Below, piece after piece: positions 53,704 through 62,115 of a stretch of 64,000 nucleotides of DNA. Within the stretch, counting starts at the first letter, position 1. The number at the start of each line of letters is the position of its first letter. The DNA is from Lachnospiraceae bacterium (lineage in GTDB: Bacteria > Bacillota > Clostridia > Lachnospirales > Lachnospiraceae). Both the position numbers and the translations under genes were made by a program. A model generated the notes under the pieces. That model searched no databases, was not told the DNA's origin, and saw nothing but the letters and a program-made list of their open reading frames with translations. The DNA lies in assembly GCA_014239155.1 (NCBI GenBank), contig JAAZZQ010000069.1:62001-126000 (forward strand). Reading direction: 5' to 3'.

Positions 53704-54975
53704 ATGAACAGGATTCTTTATATAGAGTGTTACTCTGGAATTAGTGGAGATATGACAGTTGCGGCGATGCTTGATCTCGGCGTGAATCAGAAAGTGCTTG
53801 AGGAAGCTATCGACAGTATTAGGTCGCTTGTGTATGGATTTGATATCGCAATAAAGAAAGTGCAGAAGGCGGGGGTTTGTGCCTGTGATTTTGCGGTGAT
53901 TCTTGATAAGAAACATGAAAACCACGATCATGATATGGAATACTTGCATGGACATGCTGATATTGAAAAAGAGCGTTATCATGAACATGAAGAACATCAC
54001 CATCATACCGGATTAAGAGAAATAACACATATTTTGGATCAGGCTAAAATAACAGAAGGCGCAAGAGAACTAGCAAAGAGTATATTTCAGATTCTGGCTG
54101 AGGCAGAGTCAAAGGCGCACAATAAACCTGTAGATGAAGTGCACTTTCATGAAGTGGGGGCAGTGGATTCCATTGTGGATATTTTGTCAGCCGCCGTATG
54201 TATTGATTTACTGAAAGAGAAATATAGTATAACAGATGTTGTTATATCGGAATTATACGAAGGGCATGGAAGCGTGCGCTGCCAGCATGGAATTTTACCA
54301 ATACCAGTTCCAGCAACAGCAAACATTTTGGAATCTTATCAACTTCCAGTACACTTTATGGAATTTCAGGGTGAATTTGTGACACCGACAGGTGCGGCAA
54401 TTGCTGCGGCGGTCAGAACAAAGGCACATCTGCCATCAAAATTTCAAATAATAGCAAGTGGTGTTGGTGCAGGCAAGAGAGCCTATGAGAAGGCTAGTCT
54501 GTTGCGGGCAATGGTAATTGAGGAGAATTCCGAGAATCAGGAGGGAATTTATAAGTTGGAGACAAATGTTGATGACTGTTCGGGCGAGGCATTTGGCTAT
54601 GTGATGGACAGGCTTTTTGAGGCGGGGGCAAGAGATGTGTACTATATTCCAGTCTTTATGAAGAAGAATCGACCTGCGTATCAATTAAGTGTGATTTGTA
54701 AGGAGGCAGATATTGCAAAGTTGGAACAGATTATCTTTCAGGAAACCACGACAATTGGTATTAGAAGAGTGCAGATGGAACGCACTATTTTAAAGAGGGA
54801 ACACCAGATATTGAATACCAGTTTGGGTAAAATTGCAGTAAAAGTATGCGGAGAAAGAATATATCCTGAATACGAATCATTGATATCAATGTGTCGAGAA
54901 ATGGGGATTTCTTATTTGGAAGCTTACAATAAAATTTATGGAGAATTAAATAACGGGAGATATAAAAATGTCTGA
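53704..54975 (+). CDS. larC: nickel-pincer cofactor biosynthesis protein LarC
   Basis: A 423-residue LarC, the CTP-dependent cyclometallase that inserts nickel into the pincer nucleotide. It opens MNRILYIECYSGISGDMTVA and carries a His-rich run (about 64-98, with HENHDHD and HEEHHHHTG) likely used for nickel, then VDEVHFHEVGAVDSIVDILS. The gene is one continuous frame, whereas in Lactobacillus larC needs a frameshift. ATG 53704 follows AAAGGAT. larE and larA are not in the window. Confidence 0.9.
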   Translation: MNRILYIECYSGISGDMTVAAMLDLGVNQKVLEEAIDSIRSLVYGFDIAIKKVQKAGVCACDFAVILDKKHENHDHDMEYLHGHADIEKERYHEHEEHHHHTGLREITHILDQAKITEGARELAKSIFQILAEAESKAHNKPVDEVHFHEVGAVDSIVDILSAAVCIDLLKEKYSITDVVISELYEGHGSVRCQHGILPIPVPATANILESYQLPVHFMEFQGEFVTPTGAAIAAAVRTKAHLPSKFQIIASGVGAGKRAYEKASLLRAMVIEENSENQEGIYKLETNVDDCSGEAFGYVMDRLFEAGARDVYYIPVFMKKNRPAYQLSVICKEADIAKLEQIIFQETTTIGIRRVQMERTILKREHQILNTSLGKIAVKVCGERIYPEYESLISMCREMGISYLEAYNKIYGELNNGRYKNV

Positions 54976-55627
54976 TAGGAAAATAACTACTGTAATTTTT
55001 GATTTAGATGGAACTCTTTTAGATACATTGGAAGATTTAAAAAAAGCGACAAATTATGCGCTAAAGGTTTGTGATATGCCAGAACGGACTTTGGAGGAAG
55101 TGCGGCGGTTTGTAGGCAATGGTGTGAGAAATCTGATGATTCGTGCTGTGCCTGATGGAGAGAAGAATCCAGAATTTGAGCGGGCTTTTGCGATATTCAA
55201 AGAATATTATGGACTGCACTGCAATGATGCGACAAAAGCATATGATGGAGTTCCTCAACTTTTGAAAGAGTTAAAAAACAGAGGTTATGCACTTGCGATT
55301 GTCTCCAATAAAATTGATTCAGCAGTGCAAGATCTAAATCATCGATATTTCCCACAGGTAGATGTTGCGATCGGAGACCGGGAAAGCATGAGAAGAAAAC
55401 CTGACCCTGATAGTGTTTATCTAGCGTTGGAGGAGCTTGGTAAAATCAGGGAAGAAGCTGTTTATGTAGGGGATTCTGATGTCGATTTGGCAACAGCACG
55501 AAATGCAGGACTTCCATGTATTAGTGTGCTCTGGGGATTTCGAGACAAGGAGTTTCTTATAGCGCACGGGGCAACCGTTTTTGCCGAAAACCCTATGGAA
55601 ATATTAGATGTTTTGTTGCGGATGTGA
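54968..55627 (+). CDS. HAD-superfamily phosphatase, Gph-like
   Basis: A 219-residue HAD hydrolase with motif I FDLDGTLLDT (about 10-19), motif II VSNK (about 110-113), motif III MRRKPDPD (Lys, about 141-148) and motif IV GDSDVDLATARNAG (about 163-176). The order and cap fit phosphoglycolate phosphatase-like enzymes. GGGAG inside larC precedes its ATG, and the overlap is 8 bases, so it is translated with larC. The substrate is not certain. Confidence 0.88.
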   Translation: MSDRKITTVIFDLDGTLLDTLEDLKKATNYALKVCDMPERTLEEVRRFVGNGVRNLMIRAVPDGEKNPEFERAFAIFKEYYGLHCNDATKAYDGVPQLLKELKNRGYALAIVSNKIDSAVQDLNHRYFPQVDVAIGDRESMRRKPDPDSVYLALEELGKIREEAVYVGDSDVDLATARNAGLPCISVLWGFRDKEFLIAHGATVFAENPMEILDVLLRM

Positions 55628-55667
55628 TTTGTTGGTTCTAACTTAATAAAAACATAGATTTTTGCCA

Positions 55668-55694
55668 ATTGATAAGGCAAATTGCCTTATCAAT
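55668..55694. terminator. hairpin between convergent genes
   Basis: ATTGATAAGGCAA and its reverse complement (55668-55694) with a single central base, between the HAD gene and the minus-strand regulator. No T-run on either side, so the terminator role is tentative. Confidence 0.4.
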
Positions 55695-55737
55695 AAATAG
55701 ACAAGTCAAAATGTATTTGTTATTTTTCTACAAATCT

Positions 55738-55956
55738 TTAGGAATTTGAAACTTTGTCGTCAGGAACATATTCCATGATGTCCTCAACCCTACAATTCAG
55801 GATATTGCATAGGCTGTTAATGATAAGTGTTTTAACAATTTCATTTTTGCGCAGACGCTGTAATTGTGCTCTATCCACCCCATAATATTCGACCAGTTTG
55901 TACTGACTGATATGTTTCTGTTTGAGAGTTATCCATAATTTGTCATATTTTATCAT
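55738..55956 (-). CDS. small Cro/CI-type DNA-binding regulator
   Basis: A 72-residue XRE-type protein, essentially one helix-turn-helix (about 12-60: LKQKHISQYKLVEYYGVDRA followed by QLQRLRKN). The ending RVEDIMEYVPD matches a common family of such one-domain regulators. GGAGG precedes ATG 55956. It may be a master switch of its own or neighbouring gene; target unknown. Confidence 0.85.
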   Translation of the reverse strand: MIKYDKLWITLKQKHISQYKLVEYYGVDRAQLQRLRKNEIVKTLIINSLCNILNCRVEDIMEYVPDDKVSNS

Positions 55957-56147
55957 TTTATATAGTCCTCCTTCTTGTATTTTATATGTTGGTGAATTAT
56001 AATAATATGGTGCGTGTGTGCACCATATTCTATAAGAGATTGAACGTGATTATCATCTGTTATCGTTTTACAATCGTCTCTTATCATAGAAGGTTACAGG
56101 GAGGTTACAATAGAGAGTATAGGAAGTTAGAATAACAGGAGGTATCA

Positions 56148-56537
56148 ATGGAGAAAAAAATGTATATTACAGAAGAGGAACGTGAAAAATGCAGAAGAGT
56201 GGCAGATGCCTATGCGGAGATCTATGAGGACGAAGAACAGAATATTGTGGTGTTGGATGCGGGGAGATATGGCTATATTAAGCTGCAATACTATAATCCA
56301 CCTTATGGATTTAGTGACATGTTGGTATTTACGGATAGTAGAGAACTGTTTGAAGACTTGTGGGAAGATTGGTTGAATACACAACTTTTTGAGTTGGCAA
56401 AAGGGACAAAGTTGATTGAATTGGATTATGAAGATATATTTGCCCGTCTGCCACAGCATAAACAAAAAGAATTGATGTCAAAGAAACGCTATTTCGCAGA
56501 GAAAACAGGAATAACAGATGTTTTCTTTGAGAGTTAG
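56148..56537 (+). CDS. hypothetical protein, 129 residues
   Basis: A small acidic soluble protein (MEKKMYITEEEREKCRRVAD, then YGYIKLQYYNPPYGFSDMLV). I recognise no family. AGGAGG lies 6 bases before the ATG. It is alone on the plus strand and ends in a strong shared terminator. Confidence 0.7.
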   Translation: MEKKMYITEEEREKCRRVADAYAEIYEDEEQNIVVLDAGRYGYIKLQYYNPPYGFSDMLVFTDSRELFEDLWEDWLNTQLFELAKGTKLIELDYEDIFARLPQHKQKELMSKKRYFAEKTGITDVFFES

Positions 56538-56589
56538 GAAGCTCGCAAAGTAATTATAAAATGGGAACTTTCTTACAAGATAAAATTAG

Positions 56590-56637
56590 ACAAAGTGATT
56601 TCTATCGGGTATTTATCTTCGATAGAAATCACTTTGT
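56590..56637. terminator. bidirectional terminator
   Basis: A perfect 18-pair stem (56590-56607 with 56620-56637) with a 12-base loop, between the converging genes 56148-56537 and 56662-57663. Confidence 0.8.
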
Positions 56638-56661
56638 TATTACAAGGGTGTAAAATTTAAT

Positions 56662-57663
56662 TTATATTTGTTGGTCAATAATGGATACACCAATCTTTTC
56701 AGGTTGAAGCAGGTCATTAATAATATTTTTGCAATGCTCTGCGGCGGTCTTACTAAATGCTGCGTTTTCACCAAATAGTTTATTATAATTATCTTTGAAC
56801 TCATTAGTAGTGAGAGCGATCGTGTCATCGAAGTTCATCTTTTTATTTTCACTATCAAAAGTTAGACCTATTTTGGAAAGTTCATCTTTGTGGTCAAGGC
56901 ACAACTGATTTAATTTGCCAATTGTCTCAACATGGTCCGTGTTGTCTGTATTATAGATAGACTTTGCAAAATAAGTAAGAAACGTTTTAACGGACTCTTG
57001 AACTGTAGGATCAGAAGTTAGATTGGATTGCACAAGAGTGTTATTTTTCTGCAAAGCGGATATTGTCGATCCAGCAAGAGTTATATTGGCGGCGAGTGCT
57101 ACATCGGTATCTTTGTATTTAGTAGTTTTGCTCATTTTATGTTCAACAACATTGTGTTCTGCGCCGTCAGTAGTTTCTTCTAACTTACGTATAATTTTGT
57201 CTGCTTTTCCGATAAAGGAATCATGTCCAATAAACAGTTCATTAATCGTTGTGTCCTTCGCGTTCGCAAAAGTTTTGGTGTTAAGTGTATATTTGCCTTT
57301 TTCCTTTGTAATGCCAATCTTTTTTAGGTCTTTCTCATGTTCTGAGAATAAATTTTCTAGTTTAGAAATCTGCTTTTTGATCTCTTTATCTGTTATGGAA
57401 TCAGAGCTACTTTTCAATTCATTATAGGATTTTAGAAAGTCTTCCAAACGTTTTCCAGCCAATTCTTTTGAAGTTCCGCCTGGCGAGTAGCGTTTTAATG
57501 CTTTTAATTTTTGGCGAAAAGAATCTTCTTTGTCCTGAAGCTTTTTAATATCCGTGTCGGTTTCTGTTATTTTCTTTACATAAGAGCTTGTATAGGAAAA
57601 ATTATTATTCTTGATTTTTTCTATAAGATCCATTGGCATAAGCGGTTTTAATTGAACTGCCAT
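56662..57663 (-). CDS. hypothetical protein with two FliD-like segments
   Basis: A 333-residue Lys/Asp-rich soluble protein with no signal peptide. Segments such as LEDFLKSYNELKSSSDSITD and DLKKIGITKEKGKYTLNTKT resemble the central parts of flagellar cap protein FliD, and a second related segment (ELSKIGLTFDSENKKMNFDD) appears about 135 residues later, so the protein may hold a tandem pair of the same fold. Full FliD ends are absent. AGGAGG precedes ATG 57663. No flagellar genes are near. Confidence 0.6.
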   Translation of the reverse strand: MAVQLKPLMPMDLIEKIKNNNFSYTSSYVKKITETDTDIKKLQDKEDSFRQKLKALKRYSPGGTSKELAGKRLEDFLKSYNELKSSSDSITDKEIKKQISKLENLFSEHEKDLKKIGITKEKGKYTLNTKTFANAKDTTINELFIGHDSFIGKADKIIRKLEETTDGAEHNVVEHKMSKTTKYKDTDVALAANITLAGSTISALQKNNTLVQSNLTSDPTVQESVKTFLTYFAKSIYNTDNTDHVETIGKLNQLCLDHKDELSKIGLTFDSENKKMNFDDTIALTTNEFKDNYNKLFGENAAFSKTAAEHCKNIINDLLQPEKIGVSIIDQQI

Positions 57664-57836
57664 ATAAATTCCTCCTAAATAATATAATAGATTCTCAAAT
57701 TTTTTTGCTTACTTATATTATCGGCACATAACCAGTAAAGTTATAGTTTTTTTATAAAAAATATAAGAGGGTGTATGGCTTGAGGCTTATTCCTTAGAGA
57801 TTTCTTAGAGAAAACTATGCTACAATACCCATGTGT

Positions 57837-57946
57837 AAAGGGTGAAAGAAAAAAGAGAAAGAGATAAAATGCAAACACATATCTTTCACCTTTTGTGTTT
57901 GCACTTCAAATGAAAATGCAAGCATTTTCACTTGAGGTTTGGTGCA
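57837..57946 (+). promoter_or_regulatory. structured 5' leader of the 57976 operon
   Basis: Segment A (57841-57848, GGTGAAAG) is complementary to A' (57883-57890, CTTTCACC), while segment B (57870-57879) pairs with B' (57894-57903) over ten bases, and A' lies in the loop of B-B'. The two pairings interleave, either forming a pseudoknot or excluding one another. A third stem (57911-57919 with 57922-57930) follows. No T-run terminator is obvious. The gap 57664-57975 has no gene. Confidence 0.5.
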
Positions 57947-57975
57947 AAAAATAAAAGAATACATGGAGGGAAGTT

Positions 57976-60330
57976 ATGAGAAAAAAATCAATGGTCGCAA
58001 AAACAGTCGCTCTTTTTATGGCGACGGCAGTCAGTGTTACAACAGTTGGTTGCAGCGCAAAGGATCAAACTGTCAGCAATGAGAACCGTTCAGACATTTC
58101 GACAGAGGCAGACAAGACAGAAGAGCATTCTAGCGAGTCTGGGCAGAAAGATGATACAGCAAGCGGAGGAATGGGGCGCTATGTAGAAACAAATATTCGA
58201 GAAGGTGAAACATTTTATGACCAAGTAGAGCAACAAATTTTAAGTGATGGTCAAATCGTTTTTTTAAATAGCCTTACAAAACAGAAAGTTGTGTCAAAGG
58301 ACAATGGTGAGACATGGAACACAGAGATTGATGAGGGGTTTTCTAGTTTTATTGAGGAGCATTATCCAGCGGCGTCAGCGATTGCAAAAGATGGAACCAT
58401 TGCGATTGTCGGCATGGATAAAATAGAGGGAACAGAGAGTACCTATGAGTACAACCTCTATATTTACAATACAGATGGTACTACAAAGCAGATTGCTGTT
58501 CCGCTGCCGGATACAAATTCTAACTTGAGGACATTGGCATTTGATGAACAGGGAACTTTGTATGCGTTTGCGTCAGGATGTAAGATAGTCTATCAAGTGG
58601 ATGTCAGTGCGGGTACAGTGGAAAAGTTGTTGACGCTTGAGGATATAACTGATTTGATGGAATGTAGAGATGGCATATTAATGTGCTCGACTTTTGAGAA
58701 GATTTTTCTCTATGATTTGGAAAACAAGTGTTTTGTTGAAGATGAAGTGTTAGACAGTTTTGTCGAGCAAAATTATGAAGGAATGTCATGGACAGGGGGC
58801 GGATATACAGCATATTCTTTTTTGGGTGCAGACAAAACCATTTATGTAGCAGGAGAGAAAGGATTGCATCGTCATGTTATTGGCGGAGGAACAATGGAAC
58901 AGGTTATTGATGGAAGTCTTTCCTCATTGGGCGATCCTACATATAGCATTTTGGCAATGACAATGAATGATAAAAATGAGTTTTTTGCGGCGTACAGTGG
59001 TGGTAAAATTGTAAAATTTGTTTATGATGCTACAGTACCCTCTGTTCCAAACGACAAGATTACGGTATACAGCTTGAGTGAAGATGACTTTGTAAAACAG
59101 ACAATTTCAGCCTATCAGACACAGTATCCTAATTTGTTTATCGAGTATCAAATTGGAATGGAGGAAGGTGGCATTACAAGAGAAGATGCACTGAAAAAAT
59201 TAAATACACAGTTGCTGAGCGGCAGCGGTCCAGATGTTATTATGCTCGATGGAATTAATATTGATACTTATGCAGAAAAAGGTGTGTTAATGGATTTGTC
59301 TGATATTGTCAATGAAGTTGATCAGAGTGAGGGACTTTACAAAAATTTAATAAATGGGATTCGGACAGATGACAAGATGTACGCTGTTCCTGCAAAGTTT
59401 TATATTCCTGTTCTTTTTGGCAATGAAAGTTATGTGGACAGCGCAAAAGATTATCAGTCAATAGCGGATATGGCAGAGAAGGCAAGGGAGGCATATCCAG
59501 ATACGACTCTTTTGGGGGTGTGTTCCGCGACAGGTATTATGAGACGGTTTATGCCAGTGTGTGCACCCACATGGAAAGATGAGAGCGGGCAGCTTAACCA
59601 AGATAAAGTGCGTGCGTTTTTAGAGCAGTCAAAGAGACTCTATGACGTGGAAATGAATGGTACCCCAGAAGAATATATCAATATGTACAAACAGAGGATA
59701 AATGAAGACGGAGAAAACTACGAGGAAGGAAAGTATTTTCTGATGACACAAGACAATCTTTATCTGATGCAGCAGACACCATTTGCATATGGGGAGATAA
59801 TTAGTGCAAGTACTTATAGGGATTTGTTGTCTGTGCCAAGAATTGAGGGGCTGGAAAATACGCAGATAAAGCTGATGAGCGGACAGTGTGACAACGTTTA
59901 TCATCCAGCGTCAATTGCAGGAATTAACACAGCAACGCAAAATGCAGAGGCGGCGAAGCAGTTTGTACAAATGATGCTTGGTGCGGCTGTTCAAGAAACA
60001 ATAGAGTTTGGGCTTCCTGTAAATAAGAAAGCGTTACCAGCGCAGTTTGCCTATGATGAGAGTGAACTTGGAGATGACGGCGGGCAGTATTATATGAGTT
60101 TTTCAACGAAGAATGGAGAGCACTTTAGCTATACAATTTATCCAGTAAATCAGGAAGGAATTGACAAGTTGGAGGCGTGGATTGCACAGCTCGATACACC
60201 CTATCTGAGTGATACTGTACTGGAAACGGCAGTTTATAAGGAGGGTGCAAAATATCTTGAGGGAACACAGGATATTGACGCAGCAGTGAAAGCAATTGCA
60301 GACAGTGTGGAGATTTATCTTTTTGAATAA
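57976..60330 (+). CDS. lipoprotein: BNR-like domain fused to sugar-type binding protein
   Basis: A 784-residue exported protein. The lipobox is VTTVGC (Cys at about residue 26) after a signal peptide. The N-terminal part (about 70-360) looks like a beta-propeller: it has an Asp-box SKDNGETWN (about 111-119) and repeats of FDEQGTLYAFAS style. The C-terminal part (about 375-784) is a family 1 ABC binding protein (FVKQTISAYQTQYPNLFIEY, GSGPDVIMLDGINIDTYAEK, PAKFYIPVLFGN). Usual binding proteins are 400-450 residues, so this is a fusion. GGAGGG precedes ATG. Permease genes follow. Confidence 0.82.
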   Translation: MRKKSMVAKTVALFMATAVSVTTVGCSAKDQTVSNENRSDISTEADKTEEHSSESGQKDDTASGGMGRYVETNIREGETFYDQVEQQILSDGQIVFLNSLTKQKVVSKDNGETWNTEIDEGFSSFIEEHYPAASAIAKDGTIAIVGMDKIEGTESTYEYNLYIYNTDGTTKQIAVPLPDTNSNLRTLAFDEQGTLYAFASGCKIVYQVDVSAGTVEKLLTLEDITDLMECRDGILMCSTFEKIFLYDLENKCFVEDEVLDSFVEQNYEGMSWTGGGYTAYSFLGADKTIYVAGEKGLHRHVIGGGTMEQVIDGSLSSLGDPTYSILAMTMNDKNEFFAAYSGGKIVKFVYDATVPSVPNDKITVYSLSEDDFVKQTISAYQTQYPNLFIEYQIGMEEGGITREDALKKLNTQLLSGSGPDVIMLDGINIDTYAEKGVLMDLSDIVNEVDQSEGLYKNLINGIRTDDKMYAVPAKFYIPVLFGNESYVDSAKDYQSIADMAEKAREAYPDTTLLGVCSATGIMRRFMPVCAPTWKDESGQLNQDKVRAFLEQSKRLYDVEMNGTPEEYINMYKQRINEDGENYEEGKYFLMTQDNLYLMQQTPFAYGEIISASTYRDLLSVPRIEGLENTQIKLMSGQCDNVYHPASIAGINTATQNAEAAKQFVQMMLGAAVQETIEFGLPVNKKALPAQFAYDESELGDDGGQYYMSFSTKNGEHFSYTIYPVNQEGIDKLEAWIAQLDTPYLSDTVLETAVYKEGAKYLEGTQDIDAAVKAIADSVEIYLFE

Positions 60331-60384
60331 TATCTATGCGAAATAAGATTGAAAAGTTTTAGTTGAGAGAATGGGTGTAAAAGA

Positions 60385-61155
60385 ATGAAGCGGTTTCGGG
60401 AATTGGCTTATTTTATAGCTTTTATTGGTGTAAGTTTCATGGGAGTGTTGATTTTTGTGCTGATTCCCTTTGCAGATGTGGTGCGGCGTTCATTTTTGAC
60501 AGTAATGTCAGGGGAATTTGCAGGTTTAAACAATTATAAAACAGTGATTCACAATCAGGCGTTTCGTCTTGCAGTAAAGAATACACTCCATTTTATGGGT
60601 GTGGGGATACCGCTGTTGGTTATAATTAGTCTGGCAGCCGCACTTGTGCTTAGCAAGATACAAGACATTCATGTGATAAAAAGCCTATATTTGTTTCCAA
60701 TGGCAATGCCAACAGCAACAGTGGTTATTGTGTGGAGAATGTTTTTTTACAAACAGAATTTTGAAAGTTTAGTTATTAGCTATTTGTGGAAAAACACAGG
60801 ATATACCATTGTGCTGTGGCTTGCAGGAATTGCGGCAATCCCGAATGAATTGATTGAGGCGTCAAAGGTGGATGGCGCAAATAAATTTCAATGCCTAATA
60901 TTTGTAAAGCTGCCTTGTCTAAAAGGCAGCGTTTACACAATTGTAATTTTATCGTTTTTAAATTCTATGAAAATCTATAGAGAGGCGTATCTTGTCGGTG
61001 GTTCTTACCCGGGAAAAGATATTTACCTTTTGCAACATACGTTTAATAATTGGTATGTGAATTTGGAGTTTGACAAGATGGCGGCTGCCAGTGTTTTGGT
61101 GGCTGTGGTGCTGTTTGTATTTATTTTATTGTTTCAATATTACAGCCAGCAGTAA
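60385..61155 (+). CDS. sugar-type ABC transporter permease, MalF class
   Basis: A 256-residue membrane protein with six or so helices, starting FIAFIGVSFMGVLIFVLIPF. The EAA loop is EASKVDGANKFQCLIFVKLP (about 157-176). It is somewhat short against the family's 290. GGGTG lies upstream of ATG 60385. With the next permease it forms the channel for the 57976 binding protein. No ATPase gene is present. Confidence 0.88.
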   Translation: MKRFRELAYFIAFIGVSFMGVLIFVLIPFADVVRRSFLTVMSGEFAGLNNYKTVIHNQAFRLAVKNTLHFMGVGIPLLVIISLAAALVLSKIQDIHVIKSLYLFPMAMPTATVVIVWRMFFYKQNFESLVISYLWKNTGYTIVLWLAGIAAIPNELIEASKVDGANKFQCLIFVKLPCLKGSVYTIVILSFLNSMKIYREAYLVGGSYPGKDIYLLQHTFNNWYVNLEFDKMAAASVLVAVVLFVFILLFQYYSQQ

Positions 61156-61185
61156 AAAATAATAAGTCAAGCAATTGCAAAGCAG

Positions 61186-62100
61186 ATGGCAGAGATTTAT
61201 TTGAATAGTAGGGGACTTAAATTGAAGTTAAGAAGGTTTTTAAGAAAATTTTTCTACACAGCGTCAGAGGCAGTTACAAAATTGATATTTATTGCGGTAG
61301 GAATTGTAATTTGTGCGCCAGTGTTTCTTGTTGTGACAGGTTCTGTTATGGGAAAAGGGGATTTGTATGAGTGTTTGGCGCCAGTGTTTGAACATGGGAC
61401 AGGGTTTGTATCATGGAAACTGATTCCGCAGTATCCTACTGTAGAAAATTACATTCGACTGCTTTTTTATTCACCAGAATTTTTTGTGCTGTTTTGGAAT
61501 TCAGTAAAAATAGTCGGTTTGATTTTGCTAGGGCAGATGGTGGTAGGGATTCCCGCGGCGTGGGCATTTGCGACATATACAGTAAGAGGAAAAAATGTAC
61601 TCTTTACCATCTATGTTGTGCTTATGTTGCTGCCTTTTCAGGTGACAATGCTCTCGAGTTATCTGACGCTTGACAGGTTATCATTGTTAGATACCCACTG
61701 GGCGATTATTTTCCCTGCGGTGTTTAACACATTTCCAATTTTTGTAATTTACGGTGGATTTCGAGCGATACCAAAGTCTTTGATTGAAGCTGCGAGAATT
61801 GATGGAGCAGGGGAGATTTCTATCTTTTTTATGGTAGGAATAGGGCTTGGAAAGGGTGGAATCCTTTCTGCGCTGGTGCTTGGATTTTTGGAGTATTGGA
61901 ATATGATTGAACAGCCATTTGCATTTCTGGAGAATAAAACTTTATGGCCATTGTCACTGTATTTGCCTGAAATTAGCTGGACACAGGCAGGATTTGCGTT
62001 TGCGGCGTCTGTGGTAATGTTAATTCCAGCAGTTTTTGTGTTTGTGATGGGACAAGATTATCTGGAACAGGGGATTATTTATTCCGGATTGAAGGGTTAG
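61186..62100 (+). CDS. sugar-type ABC transporter permease, MalG class
   Basis: A 304-residue permease. Membrane helices begin after a basic N-terminus (KLKLRRFLRKFFYTASEAVT), with IFIAVGIVICAPVFLVVTGS first. The EAA loop is EAARIDGAGEISIFFMVGIG (about 200-219). The end LEQGIIYSGLKG is typical. The start at 61186 has only a weak ribosome site. It lies 30 bases after its partner and 15 before the HlyD-like gene, suggesting one operon. Confidence 0.88.
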   Translation: MAEIYLNSRGLKLKLRRFLRKFFYTASEAVTKLIFIAVGIVICAPVFLVVTGSVMGKGDLYECLAPVFEHGTGFVSWKLIPQYPTVENYIRLLFYSPEFFVLFWNSVKIVGLILLGQMVVGIPAAWAFATYTVRGKNVLFTIYVVLMLLPFQVTMLSSYLTLDRLSLLDTHWAIIFPAVFNTFPIFVIYGGFRAIPKSLIEAARIDGAGEISIFFMVGIGLGKGGILSALVLGFLEYWNMIEQPFAFLENKTLWPLSLYLPEISWTQAGFAFAASVVMLIPAVFVFVMGQDYLEQGIIYSGLKG

Positions 62101-62115
62101 GAAAGGGTTTGAATT

